Positions 7,795 through 13,350 are shown, numbered from the stretch's first letter. The stretch is 14,634 nucleotides of DNA from an uncultured Bacilli bacterium (GCA_944363805.1 CALVVH010000035.1:1-14634); one strand, 5' to 3'. Numbers and translations: made by a program. Notes: generated from the letters alone by a model not told the origin.

Positions 7795-8435
7795 TCGCCA
7801 TCTCCCCAATTATTATTAAACATATTCGTCAGATAATCTTTATTAAATGTTTTATCTAATATCCCTTCGTAAGCATTTTGAGGTGGTATCCCTCTATCTT
7901 TCGCTCTAGCCCTTTCTACCGCACTGTATGTAAGTAGCATATCAAATATTAAAAATATAGCCAGGGCAACCGCAATCTTTTTTCCAATATTATAATCGAG
8001 TTTTTTTATAAAATTGATAACAAATGGATAAATAACTTTAATCCAAAATATTGCCAAAACACCCCAGAAAAGAGAATACATCAAACAAACTCGACCATTA
8101 ATATTAAACGGTTTCGCCGAATAATCCCAAGCTGTAAATCCTAAAACTAATTCCATACCTAAACTCATTATATACTCTAAAACTGTCCCACCAATAAATC
8201 CAATAATAAAAAGTTTAAAGTTATTATCATTTCTATATTTATAAAGCATCGCCGATAAAACACAAGCACATAAACCATATGCCATATTAAATGGTCCAAT
8301 AACAACTGCCGAATGATTAATAATAACCCCTTTTTTGATGTAGGTCCACAAGCCTTCGATTACCCAACCAGCCACACAACCAAAGACAAATATCCAAAAT
8401 AGATTATATAATTTCTCAATAGTCTCTTTTTTCAT
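7791..8435 (-). CDS. CmpB-family membrane protein (putative ABC transporter type IV)
   Basis: A 214-residue integral membrane protein with about five hydrophobic segments (near residues 10-30, 40-62, 73-98, 116-140 and 150-172) and a soluble charged tail. It carries the signatures of the CmpB family (often annotated putative ABC transporter permease): FGCVAGWVIEGLW, GPFNMAYGLC, GGTVLEYIMSLGMELVLG, WDYSAKPFNINGRVCLMYSLFWG. The true function of the family is not established and no ABC ATPase is adjacent. The WDYS/FNINGR block is the most conserved part. It is the first gene of a three-gene operon, overlapping the glycosyltransferase by four bases (GTGA). A link to lipid or envelope metabolism is therefore a reasonable inference. 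Promoter at 8465-8473. Confidence 0.82.
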   Translation of the reverse strand: MKKETIEKLYNLFWIFVFGCVAGWVIEGLWTYIKKGVIINHSAVVIGPFNMAYGLCACVLSAMLYKYRNDNNFKLFIIGFIGGTVLEYIMSLGMELVLGFTAWDYSAKPFNINGRVCLMYSLFWGVLAIFWIKVIYPFVINFIKKLDYNIGKKIAVALAIFLIFDMLLTYSAVERARAKDRGIPPQNAYEGILDKTFNKDYLTNMFNNNWGDGE

Positions 8436-8464
8436 AATACATCACTTATTCTTTGCACAATTAA

Positions 8465-8473
8465 ATTATATCA
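8465..8473 (-). promoter_or_regulatory. Extended -10 promoter of the CmpB-glycosyltransferase-ATPase operon
   Basis: On the minus strand TG-A-TATAAT (8473-8465) is a perfect extended -10; the -35 region is only weakly matched (TTTTCT at 17 bases). RNA would start near 8458, about 23 bases before the ATG at 8435. A weak GTGA Shine-Dalgarno lies in between. Confidence 0.6.
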
Positions 8474-8530
8474 TGAATATAAAAATAAGAAAACTGAAAC
8501 AAATTAACATTACAAAAATTTAATATTTAT

Positions 8531-8568
8531 CAAAAAATAAAAACAAACCCAGGAAATACCTAAGTTTG
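8531..8568 (-). terminator. Terminator downstream of tRNA-Asn
   Basis: On the minus strand CAAACTTAGG (8568-8559) pairs with CCTGGGTTTG (8553-8544), ten pairs including two G-U, around the loop TATTT. It is followed by TTTTTATTTTTTG. Strong and correctly placed about 14 bases beyond the tRNA 3' end. Confidence 0.88.
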
Positions 8569-8573
8569 CTTAA

Positions 8574-8673
8574 ATACTTAATGGCGCCCGATGTAGGACT
8601 CGAACCTACGACCTAACGGTTAACAGCCGTGCGCTCTACCGACTGAGCTAATCGGGCATTACTCATTAAGTAT
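8574..8673. repeat. 10-bp inverted repeat flanking the tRNA gene
   Basis: ATACTTAATG (8574-8583) and its exact complement CATTAAGTAT (8664-8673) bracket the tRNA. One copy covers most of the promoter -10 box and the other the CCA end and trailer. In long transcripts it would extend the acceptor stem as a leader-trailer helix. Transcripts from the tRNA's own promoter would contain only about half of the leader arm. Confidence 0.6.
8582..8657 (-). tRNA. tRNA-Asn (anticodon GTT), CCA encoded
   Basis: A 76-base cloverleaf. The acceptor GCCCGAT pairs with ATCGGGC, with discriminator G and genome-encoded CCA (8584-8582). The D arm is GCTC-AGTCGGTA-GAGC. The anticodon loop CTGTTAA has anticodon GTT at 8624-8622. 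The T arm is GTAGG-TTCGAGT-CCTAC. The anticodon stem has a C-T mismatch at its outermost pair (27-43). It has its own consensus-like promoter and a strong terminator, so it is a single tRNA unit, though the upstream gene shows no terminator and may read through it. Confidence 0.97.
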
Positions 8674-8697
8674 ATATAAAATTTATTAAAAAATCAA
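8669..8697 (-). promoter_or_regulatory. tRNA-Asn promoter
   Basis: Minus strand: TTGATT (8697-8692), 17-base spacer, TATACT (8674-8669). RNA start expected near 8662, five bases before the mature tRNA. Confidence 0.75.
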
Positions 8698-8734
8698 GAG
8701 TTTTATGAATTTTTCTTCAAAAAAGGTACAAATA

Positions 8735-9160
8735 TTACAAATATGGCTTCATTTTATTGATTTGTCCCTCTAATTCATCTAATAATCCTAAAAGAATTTT
8801 TTGTTCATCCTTATTCAAATTATCCATATCATTATTTTTAAAACCATTTAATTTAAGTATACCTTTATTCATTCCTTCAATCATCATTTTGACAATCTTT
8901 TTATCATCATCTTTTATTAATTTAATATCCGTATACATTTCATTAAACATTTTAACAAACATATTTATTTCCTTAGGAGTTTCACTTTCCTTATTAAGAA
9001 GTTTACTAATATCAAGTTTATATTTTTGATAAACTTTCTTTTCAGCAACTATTATATCTTTTAACTCCCGACATAATATCTTATCTTTAACTTCATCGAT
9101 ACCTACAATACCCATCGTTACAACTTTGTACATTTCATTTAATATATCTATATTGTTCAA
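8735..9160 (-). CDS. DUF2383-like helical (ferritin-like) protein, TTG start
   Basis: A 141-residue, all-helical, Lys/Met-rich soluble protein. The opening LNEMYKVVTMGIVGIDEV and the stretch KKIVKMMIEGMNKGILKLNG resemble the DUF2383/rubrerythrin-like family of Clostridia and Bacilli, whose members read LNxIYxNxxMGxxAID and AEMMIxGSTMGI. The Glu and His iron ligands of true ferritin-like proteins are not obvious, so I infer the fold but no metal site. The TTG at 9160-9158 is chosen because GGTGA lies six bases upstream and relatives begin at the same place; the first in-frame ATG is ten codons in and would remove conserved residues. The Shine-Dalgarno lies inside the hairpin that terminates the RNase J gene. 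No terminator is visible between this gene and the tRNA. Confidence 0.6.
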   Translation of the reverse strand: MNNIDILNEMYKVVTMGIVGIDEVKDKILCRELKDIIVAEKKVYQKYKLDISKLLNKESETPKEINMFVKMFNEMYTDIKLIKDDDKKIVKMMIEGMNKGILKLNGFKNNDMDNLNKDEQKILLGLLDELEGQINKMKPYL

Positions 9161-9187
9161 AAAAAATCACCATTTATATTATGGTGA
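9159..9187 (-). terminator. Terminator after the RNase J-like gene, containing the next gene's RBS
   Basis: Minus strand: TCACCAT (9187-9181) pairs with ATGGTGA (9173-9167) around seven bases, followed by eight T (9166-9159). The 3' arm contains GGTGA, the best Shine-Dalgarno for TTG 9160, and the start codon uses the last T bases of the tract. Confidence 0.75.
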
Positions 9188-9198
9188 CTTTTTCCTAA

Positions 9199-9204
9199 AT
9201 TATA
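9199..9204 (-). promoter_or_regulatory. Possible -10 box for the DUF2383-like gene
   Basis: TATAAT on the minus strand (9204-9199) overlaps the RNase J stop codon. RNA would begin near 9192, just before the hairpin. No convincing -35 is present (GATTAT at 17 bases), so this may be chance in AT-rich DNA. Confidence 0.25.
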
Positions 9205-10837
9205 CTTCTTGCACAACTGCAATAATCATCGGTTTACATTCGGTTTCTTGATATAAATAATCGCTTAATTTTTCTCTTATTTCTACCTTAATTTGGTTAA
9301 AATCAATATAAGTTGGAGTAATATTCTTATTAATTATTTCTTCACAAATATGCTTAATTTCTTTTATCATATCTTGAGAATCTTTTACATAAATAAATCC
9401 TCTCGTGGTAACTTCTGGTCCCACAAGTAATACTTTATCATGTTTATCAACAGTAGCACTAATAAGAACAATCCCATTTTCAGATAACATTTCTCTATCT
9501 TTAATAACTAAATCTCCAATATCATCATTACTTGTTCCATCAATTAAGACATCATCAACCTTTACTTTAGCAAAATTATCTACTAATTTACCATCGACAA
9601 ACGTTACAACATCGCCATTTTGTTTAAGTAAAATATTGCCATCAGGAATCTTTAAAGCACTAGCCAAATTAGCATTGTTAACCATATAGCGATATTCCCC
9701 CTTGACGGGCATATAGTATTTTGGATTAATTAGCTTAATCATCAGCATCAAATCTTCCCTTGAAGCATGATGCAAAATTTCTTTATCCGTTGGTACAGTT
9801 TCTATATCACAACCAAACATTGCTAGTTCATTTTGTAATTTAACCAAAATCTTTTCTGTACTATCATATCTAGGTTCTGCAAAAACAATGGTATCTGTAC
9901 TTTTTAAAGTAACAAATTTATCATAGTTATTTAGTATCTTATTCATATTTGCATAAGGTTGCGTCTTGTCATCCATAATTAAAAGGATTGCATTATCGTC
10001 ATTGACATTTGATAAATCTCCTAAAATTTCGGGACTATAATCTAAATATCCTTCTTTCTTACTAAAATTAACAACATTTTGTAAACGCTTTCCCATAATA
10101 ACAATCTTGCGATGACTATTAGCAGCCGCTTCAAAAATTTCCGCAATTGTATATAAATGACTTGGTAAGACAGAAAACAAAATTCTCTTATCATGATGAT
10201 TAATTATATTTTTCCAATACTCTACCAATCGATGCTTTGGTGACGTATGCCCACTTTTTTCTGCAAAAGTTGACTCACACATTAAGCAAAGAACACCTTG
10301 TTTTCCAACATAAGCAATTTTACCCAAATCCATATCATATGCCCCCTGCATACTTGGATCAATTATAAAATCACCTGTATAACAAATAGCTCCGTCTTTA
10401 GTATTAATAACATACATTACAGCGTCAGGACAACTATGAGCAACCGCTATTGGAAAAATGGATACTGTTCCAAAATTAATTTTTCGATGTGGTTTAATCA
10501 TTACAATACTTTTTTCGTTAACACCATCTTCCATAAGCTCAAATTTAGCAAATTTCGTTGCGTACACCTTAAGTTCTGGTATATCTTTAAGTAAATCTGC
10601 AACAGCTCCCATATTTTCTTTATGTCCATGGGTAACAAATAGACCTTTTATTCTCTTACGGTTTCTAACTAAATAACTAAAATCTGGCATAATATAATCT
10701 ATTCCTAGTAAATTTCCACTAGCAAATTTAATACCAGCATCAAACACATAGATTGCATCATCCACTTCAACAACATAAGAGTTCTTTCCACTTTCAGAAA
10801 GTCCTCCCAAACCAAAAATCTTTATTTTACTCAACAT
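9200..10837 (-). CDS. RNase J-family protein lacking key metal ligands (RNase J2-like)
   Basis: A 545-residue beta-CASP metallo-beta-lactamase of the RNase J family (usual length about 555). RNase J proteins are 5' exonucleases and endonucleases in RNA decay and rRNA maturation. The order is right: FGLGGLSESGKN, FDAGIKF, THGHKENMGA, IAVAHSCPDAV, TGDFIID, CESTFAE, HHASRED, PVKGEYR, and a C-terminal RNase J domain with GPEVTTRGFIYVKDS. The catalytic HxHxDH is HGHKEN (70-75): Asp is Glu and the last His is Asn. The PVHGEYR histidine is Lys, and GHAS reads HHAS. Activity is probably lost or very low, as in RNase J2, which supports RNase J1 in a complex. ATG 10837 is preceded by AAGG; a TTG at 10834 with GGTGAT is an alternative. 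Promoter at 10881-10909. Confidence 0.9.
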   Translation of the reverse strand: MLSKIKIFGLGGLSESGKNSYVVEVDDAIYVFDAGIKFASGNLLGIDYIMPDFSYLVRNRKRIKGLFVTHGHKENMGAVADLLKDIPELKVYATKFAKFELMEDGVNEKSIVMIKPHRKINFGTVSIFPIAVAHSCPDAVMYVINTKDGAICYTGDFIIDPSMQGAYDMDLGKIAYVGKQGVLCLMCESTFAEKSGHTSPKHRLVEYWKNIINHHDKRILFSVLPSHLYTIAEIFEAAANSHRKIVIMGKRLQNVVNFSKKEGYLDYSPEILGDLSNVNDDNAILLIMDDKTQPYANMNKILNNYDKFVTLKSTDTIVFAEPRYDSTEKILVKLQNELAMFGCDIETVPTDKEILHHASREDLMLMIKLINPKYYMPVKGEYRYMVNNANLASALKIPDGNILLKQNGDVVTFVDGKLVDNFAKVKVDDVLIDGTSNDDIGDLVIKDREMLSENGIVLISATVDKHDKVLLVGPEVTTRGFIYVKDSQDMIKEIKHICEEIINKNITPTYIDFNQIKVEIREKLSDYLYQETECKPMIIAVVQEV

Positions 10838-10847
10838 AATCACCTTC

Positions 10848-10878
10848 TAAAAATAAAAAAATAAGTTCTTCGGTACTT
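10848..10878 (-). terminator. Weak terminator-like hairpin in the RNase J leader
   Basis: Minus strand: AAGTAC (10878-10873) and GAACTT (10868-10863) pair with one A-A mismatch around CGAA, then a T-rich tract (ATTTTTTTATTTTT). The RNase J promoter would start RNA near 10874, inside the 5' arm. The full hairpin therefore forms only in transcripts coming from the upstream gene. Confidence 0.4.
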
Positions 10879-10880
10879 AA

Positions 10881-10909
10881 ATTATACCAAAAAACCTACT
10901 TTAAATCAA
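10881..10909 (-). promoter_or_regulatory. Promoter of the RNase J-like gene
   Basis: Minus strand: TTGATT (10909-10904), 17 bases, TATAAT (10886-10881) preceded by TG one base upstream (extended -10). The -35 box overlaps the TGA stop of the preceding gene. One of the strongest promoters in the window. Confidence 0.8.
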
Positions 10910-11682
10910 CTTCTTTCTTCTTTGATAAGCTCACTAATCTTAACTATATCTAAATCTTTATAAATGATACTATTAATAATTAATTGAATACTCTTTACAT
11001 CCGTATTCTTATTAATATAATAGATATCCCCACTGCTTACATTATTTTTTATATCGATAATACTACTATTATTTATAAGCTTTGTCGCCTGAACTAAATA
11101 TTTTCCCTTATCTTTACAAACATCCAAATTGTTATTTGTAACATAACAAACATTAGCATTTGTACTATACTTATTAATAAGTGACTCTATATCATCAAAT
11201 TTAGCTACTTCTCCATTTATTTGTTCTAACTTACAATTCTTATCAAAGTTATTCATGGTAACTATTACACTAGCTTCATAATTATGACTTACAAAATAAT
11301 CAATAATTTCTTGATCATACTCTAAAATAAAAGCAACACTATTTTTTAAAGGATTTCCTTTATTTATTACTTTATCAATATTGCTATCTAAAGAGACTTC
11401 AGGATAAGTTATATCATACATTAAATAATATGAATTAAATGTCTCTATATCCTTCATATTATAATAACTATTTTTTATATCTACTACTTTTCCTGTTAAC
11501 CCTGGAATAATATAATCTCCTTCAATTACAGCATTAACACTAGCTACAGCATAGTCTTCCATATTCAAGGCAATTTCTTTATATAAATCGTTATTTTCAA
11601 GTACATAATTGGCAATTTTTTCTGTATAAAAAAAACTAAACATAACAATGGCTATTATTCCCAAATTTCGAAAAAGTTTCAA
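10906..11682 (-). CDS. Membrane-anchored protein, polysaccharide-deacetylase-like but degenerate
   Basis: A 258-residue protein with one N-terminal hydrophobic segment (about residues 7-20), probably an uncleaved anchor or signal, and an extracytoplasmic domain. The middle (PGLTGKVVDIKNSYYNMK, then NKGNPLKNSVAFILEYD) and the end (GKYLVQATKLI, GDIYYINKN, then IINSIIYKDLDIVKISELI) follow the pattern I associate with NodB-type polysaccharide deacetylases of low-GC Gram-positives. The catalytic TFDD and HxxxH motifs are absent, so I infer a non-catalytic relative, perhaps cell-wall binding; this is tentative. Cysteines 151, 180 and 190 (approximate) may allow a disulfide. The start is TTG 11682 with GGGTGA six bases upstream; no ATG fits. 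Promoter at 11701-11730. Confidence 0.6.
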   Translation of the reverse strand: MKLFRNLGIIAIVMFSFFYTEKIANYVLENNDLYKEIALNMEDYAVASVNAVIEGDYIIPGLTGKVVDIKNSYYNMKDIETFNSYYLMYDITYPEVSLDSNIDKVINKGNPLKNSVAFILEYDQEIIDYFVSHNYEASVIVTMNNFDKNCKLEQINGEVAKFDDIESLINKYSTNANVCYVTNNNLDVCKDKGKYLVQATKLINNSSIIDIKNNVSSGDIYYINKNTDVKSIQLIINSIIYKDLDIVKISELIKEERS

Positions 11683-11700
11683 ATTACTTCACCCATAATA

Positions 11701-11730
11701 AATATATGAATAAAGAATAATATTTTTCAA
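11701..11730 (-). promoter_or_regulatory. Promoter of the deacetylase-like gene
   Basis: Minus strand: TTGAAA (11730-11725), 18 bases, TATATT (11706-11701). RNA start near 11694 would again place the Shine-Dalgarno GGGTGA (11694-11689) at the RNA 5' end. Confidence 0.5.
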
Positions 11731-11768
11731 AAAAGAATAAAAAGCTAAATGGAAATTTCCAATTAGCT
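11729..11768 (-). terminator. Terminator of the XRE regulator gene
   Basis: Minus strand hairpin between 11768 and 11743: AGCTAA/TTAGCT, one T-T mismatch, then TGGA/TCCA around AATT. It is followed by TTTTTATTCTTTTTT. The stem overlaps the TAG stop codon. Confidence 0.8.
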
Positions 11769-12123
11769 ATCCAATTCTTTTTTTAACTAACTCAGAACCT
11801 CTTTTAGGATCTTCAAATAATATTTCATAAACCAACTTATCTTTCCTAAGTTCATCTATAAACATTACTTCTTCCTTAGTCATCGTGCGATATTCTGGCA
11901 CATCAGCAGTTTCAACTTTAATAATATTCTCTGTACCTAATAAATAATCTGAAGTTACACCTAAAATGTGCATAAATTCAATAATAGTTTCTAAAGCTGG
12001 ATTTCTTGTTTCTTTTTCATAACAACAAATCGCGGATTTGCCAACACCCACTAAATTACCTAATTCCTCTTGAGTTAGATTTTTCTTTTTTCTAGCATCT
12101 CTCAATCTATTACCTTTTAGCAT
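11767..12123 (-). CDS. XRE-family helix-turn-helix transcriptional regulator
   Basis: A 118-residue Cro/CI-type regulator. Residues 6-61 are a complete HTH_3 domain: LRDARKKKNLTQEELGNLVGV, then the recognition helix around KSAICCYEKETRNP, and TIIEFMHILGVTSDYLLG. The C-terminal half (about 62-118) is charged and helical, with no peptidase or metal site, and probably serves dimerisation. Start ATG 12123 with GAGG just upstream. A promoter (-10 TATACT at 12151-12146) has a 6-bp inverted repeat over its -35 region, a likely autoregulatory operator. It follows ssb with a 72-base gap; whether it controls ssb or distant genes is unknown. Regulators of this type are common in both chromosomal and phage-derived loci. 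Confidence 0.9.
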   Translation of the reverse strand: MLKGNRLRDARKKKNLTQEELGNLVGVGKSAICCYEKETRNPALETIIEFMHILGVTSDYLLGTENIIKVETADVPEYRTMTKEEVMFIDELRKDKLVYEILFEDPKRGSELVKKRIG

Positions 12124-12129
12124 ACTACC

Positions 12130-12177
12130 TCACTTCTCCATTTTTAGTATATCTAAGTAAAGAGAGATAATGCACAT
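12130..12177 (-). CDS. Possible 15-codon leader peptide ahead of the XRE gene
   Basis: ATG 12177 has AGGTGA (12186-12181) three bases upstream and encodes MCIISLYLDILKMEK, then a TGA at 12132-12130. The TGA overlaps the Shine-Dalgarno region of the XRE gene six bases before its ATG. The spacing would allow translational coupling. It lies on the ssb transcript, upstream of the XRE gene's own -10. It could be chance; no homologue known to me. Confidence 0.25.
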   Translation of the reverse strand: MCIISLYLDILKMEK

Positions 12178-12180
12178 TAT
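12146..12180 (-). promoter_or_regulatory. XRE promoter with overlapping inverted-repeat operator
   Basis: TATACT on the minus strand (12151-12146); at 17 bases the -35 region is TGCATT (12174-12169). It lies within the inverted repeat ATAATG-CA-CATTAT (12167-12180). A repressor bound there would block the promoter, so autoregulation by the adjacent XRE protein is likely. Confidence 0.5.
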
Positions 12181-12195
12181 TCACCTATAGTAAAC

Positions 12196-12543
12196 TTATT
12201 TTTTATCTTTTGACTTTTCTTTATTATTACTAGACAAAAATGTTACTCTTTCAGCAATAACTTCCGTAATATATTTTATTTCATTATCTTCAGTCTCATA
12301 ACTTCTATTTTGCAAACGTCCTTTAATTCCTAAAATATCTCCAGTATGACAAAATTCACTAGTGTTAGAAGCTATTCCATTCCACAAAATACATCGAATA
12401 AAGTCAGTCTCATAAATCCCATCAGTGTTCTTAAACGCTCTTTGAACTGCCAAAACAATTGAGGTATACTTCTTTCCTGATTCAGTTTGTGTAACCGTCG
12501 GATTATCTGTAAGTCGACCAACTAAAACCACCTGATTCAACAT
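12196..12543 (-). CDS. ssb: Single-stranded DNA-binding protein, short form
   Basis: A 115-residue SSB consisting of one OB fold. The start MLNQVVLVGRLTDNP, then SIVLAVQRAFKN, TDFIRCILWN, GDILGIKGRLQNRSYE and ITEVIAERVTFLSS are classic SSB landmarks. It binds and protects single-stranded DNA during replication, repair and recombination. The linker and acidic tip (DDxPF) that recruit partner proteins are missing: the protein ends in NNKEKSKDKK. This resembles the short paralogue SsbB of Bacillus. It is also not in the rpsF-ssb-rpsR operon where the housekeeping copy usually lies. It is therefore likely a second SSB, perhaps used in DNA uptake or by a mobile element. The AAAGGAGG Shine-Dalgarno five bases before the ATG is the strongest in the window. 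Confidence 0.95.
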   Translation of the reverse strand: MLNQVVLVGRLTDNPTVTQTESGKKYTSIVLAVQRAFKNTDGIYETDFIRCILWNGIASNTSEFCHTGDILGIKGRLQNRSYETEDNEIKYITEVIAERVTFLSSNNKEKSKDKK

Positions 12544-12572
12544 GTCGTCCTCCTTTCAATGACACTTTACCA

Positions 12573-12600
12573 ATAATATCGAATTAATGCAAATCACCAA
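12573..12600 (-). promoter_or_regulatory. Candidate ssb promoter
   Basis: Minus strand: TTGGTG (12600-12595), 16 bases, TATTAT (12578-12573). RNA start near 12566, about 23 bases before the ATG. Confidence 0.45.
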
Positions 12601-12729
12601 TTTACAAAATTTTGGACATATTTTGACAAAAAATTAACCAAAAATGTATTTTTTTATTTAAAAAGTCTCAAATAAAAAAAATTAGTAAAATTTCTTAAAA
12701 TCACAACTTCTAAATTACCTATTGTATTT
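12601..12729. other. Non-coding, very AT-rich spacer
   Basis: No frame of useful length with a ribosome-binding site is seen on either strand. The stretch has many A and T runs and two TTTTGnACA-like copies (near 12610-12627) but no clear structure. It separates ssb from the promoter and transposon debris to the right. Confidence 0.6.
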
Positions 12730-12757
12730 TTGAGATTTATATAGACCTCTATATAAT
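12730..12757 (+). promoter_or_regulatory. Strong promoter overlaid by a 20-bp palindrome
   Basis: TTGAGA (12730-12735), 16 bases, TATAAT (12752-12757): a near-consensus promoter. The palindrome TTATATAGACCTCTATATAA (12737-12756; nine-base arms, CC centre) fills the spacer and most of the -10 box, the position expected of a repressor operator. No intact gene follows directly: the first frame downstream is the broken tnpB at 12835. Confidence 0.5.
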
Positions 12758-12782
12758 AATCATACTTTTTACAAAAACTTAC

Positions 12783-12811
12783 TTATCACGCATACATTCG
12801 ATTGATATAAT
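12783..12811 (+). promoter_or_regulatory. Promoter of the tnpB remnant
   Basis: TTATCA (12783-12788), 17 bases, TATAAT (12806-12811) with TG upstream (TTGATATAAT, extended -10). The RNA would include AGGGG (12825-12829) five bases before the tnpB ATG. TTGAT (12802-12806) could also be the target motif at the element's left end. Confidence 0.5.
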
Positions 12812-12834
12812 TAATTTATCATTCAGGGGACATT

Positions 12835-13292
12835 ATGCAAACAATATTAATAGGATATGTTTTAAAATTATATCCTACAGATAAACAAAAAGAATTAATT
12901 AATAAAACTATTGGATGTACTAGATTTGTGTATAATCATTTTTTTAGATGAGAAAATAAATGATTATAAAAAAGCAGGTAAATCTAAATCTTGTTATGTC
13001 CAAATAAAAGAACTTCCAACACTATGTAAAGAATATCCTTGGTTAAGTGAAGTAGATAGTTGCTTTTAAGAACAGTACTATTTAGTCTAGACGATGCCTA
13101 TAAAAGATTTTATAGTAAATAAAATGGATTTCTAAAATTTAAAATTAAGGATACAGGAAATGTATGTGCAAAGTTTAGTCTAAAATAAGTGAACAAAAAT
13201 AGTAGGATGGCGACCATCCGAAATTGGTCTATGAAGGATCAGAAAGACTCTGTGAAGTAGAAATATCCTTTGGCAACGAAGGATAGTCAAAC
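12835..13292 (+). pseudogene. tnpB: tnpB (IS200/IS605 OrfB) remnant: frameshifts, stops and internal deletion
   Basis: TnpB is the RNA-guided nuclease of IS200/IS605 elements. The N-terminus is clear: [27 protein letters not shown]. One extra T in a seven-T run (12939-12945) shifts the frame. The next frame then reads [40 protein letters not shown], and stops at 13067. A third frame gives SLDDAYKRFYSK, then a TAA at 13120, and NGFLKFKIK. Beyond about 13150 the family pattern is lost: the RuvC and zinc-finger parts (roughly 250 or more codons) are deleted. A last piece, SMKDQKDSVK-stop, looks like a TnpB C-terminus in which CAG became TAG (13258-13260). It cannot make a nuclease. Its end runs in frame, without a stop after 13260, into the next gene. 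Confidence 0.85.
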
Positions 13293-13302
13293 TTGTTTGA
13301 CT
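13190..13302 (+). ncRNA. Candidate remnant omega-RNA (reRNA) scaffold and right end of the tnpB element
   Basis: TnpB guide RNAs come from the 3' end of tnpB and the element's right end. Here three compact hairpins follow each other: GGATGG-CGA-CCATCC (13205-13219); TATCCTTTG-GCAA-CGAAGGATA (13264-13285, nine pairs, tetraloop); AGTCAAAC-TT-GTTTGACT (13285-13302). An alternative pairing GACCA/TGGTC (13212-13216, 13225-13229) competes with the first. The order GTGAAGtAG, stem-loop, AGTCAAAC matches the usual layout GTGAAGCAGGAA, stem-loop, AGTTCAAC at tnpB 3' ends. Whether it is transcribed is unknown. Confidence 0.45.
13285..13302. repeat. 18-bp palindrome AGTCAAAC-TT-GTTTGACT
   Basis: Perfect eight-base arms. 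The right half contains the -35 box TTGACT of the next gene, so it may act as an operator. It also lies at the expected right boundary of the tnpB element, where IS200/IS605 elements carry subterminal hairpins. Confidence 0.6.
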
Positions 13303-13325
13303 TTTGTCTTAAAATTTGCTAAACT
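13297..13325 (+). promoter_or_regulatory. Promoter of the tail-anchored protein gene
   Basis: TTGACT (13297-13302), 17 bases, TAAACT (13320-13325) with TG upstream (TTGCTAAACT). RNA start near 13332, followed by GGAG (13339-13342) and ATG 13351. The -35 box sits in the palindrome at the transposon edge. Confidence 0.55.
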
Positions 13326-13350
13326 ATTTACAGAATATGGAGTGTTTGAG

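Noticed and set aside
8727..8744. Tandem repeat TACAAATAT x2 over the end of the DUF2383-like gene
   Set aside because: Two nine-base units in AT-rich DNA are not beyond chance and no function is suggested.
12601..12834. Possible CRISPR leader or array in the AT-rich spacer
   Set aside because: No repeat-spacer periodicity is present; only one palindrome and simple A/T runs.
13270..13350. 27-codon N-terminal extension of the tail-anchored gene
   Set aside because: It is the end of the tnpB remnant, begins at a TTG inside a hairpin loop stem and precedes the promoter and RBS.
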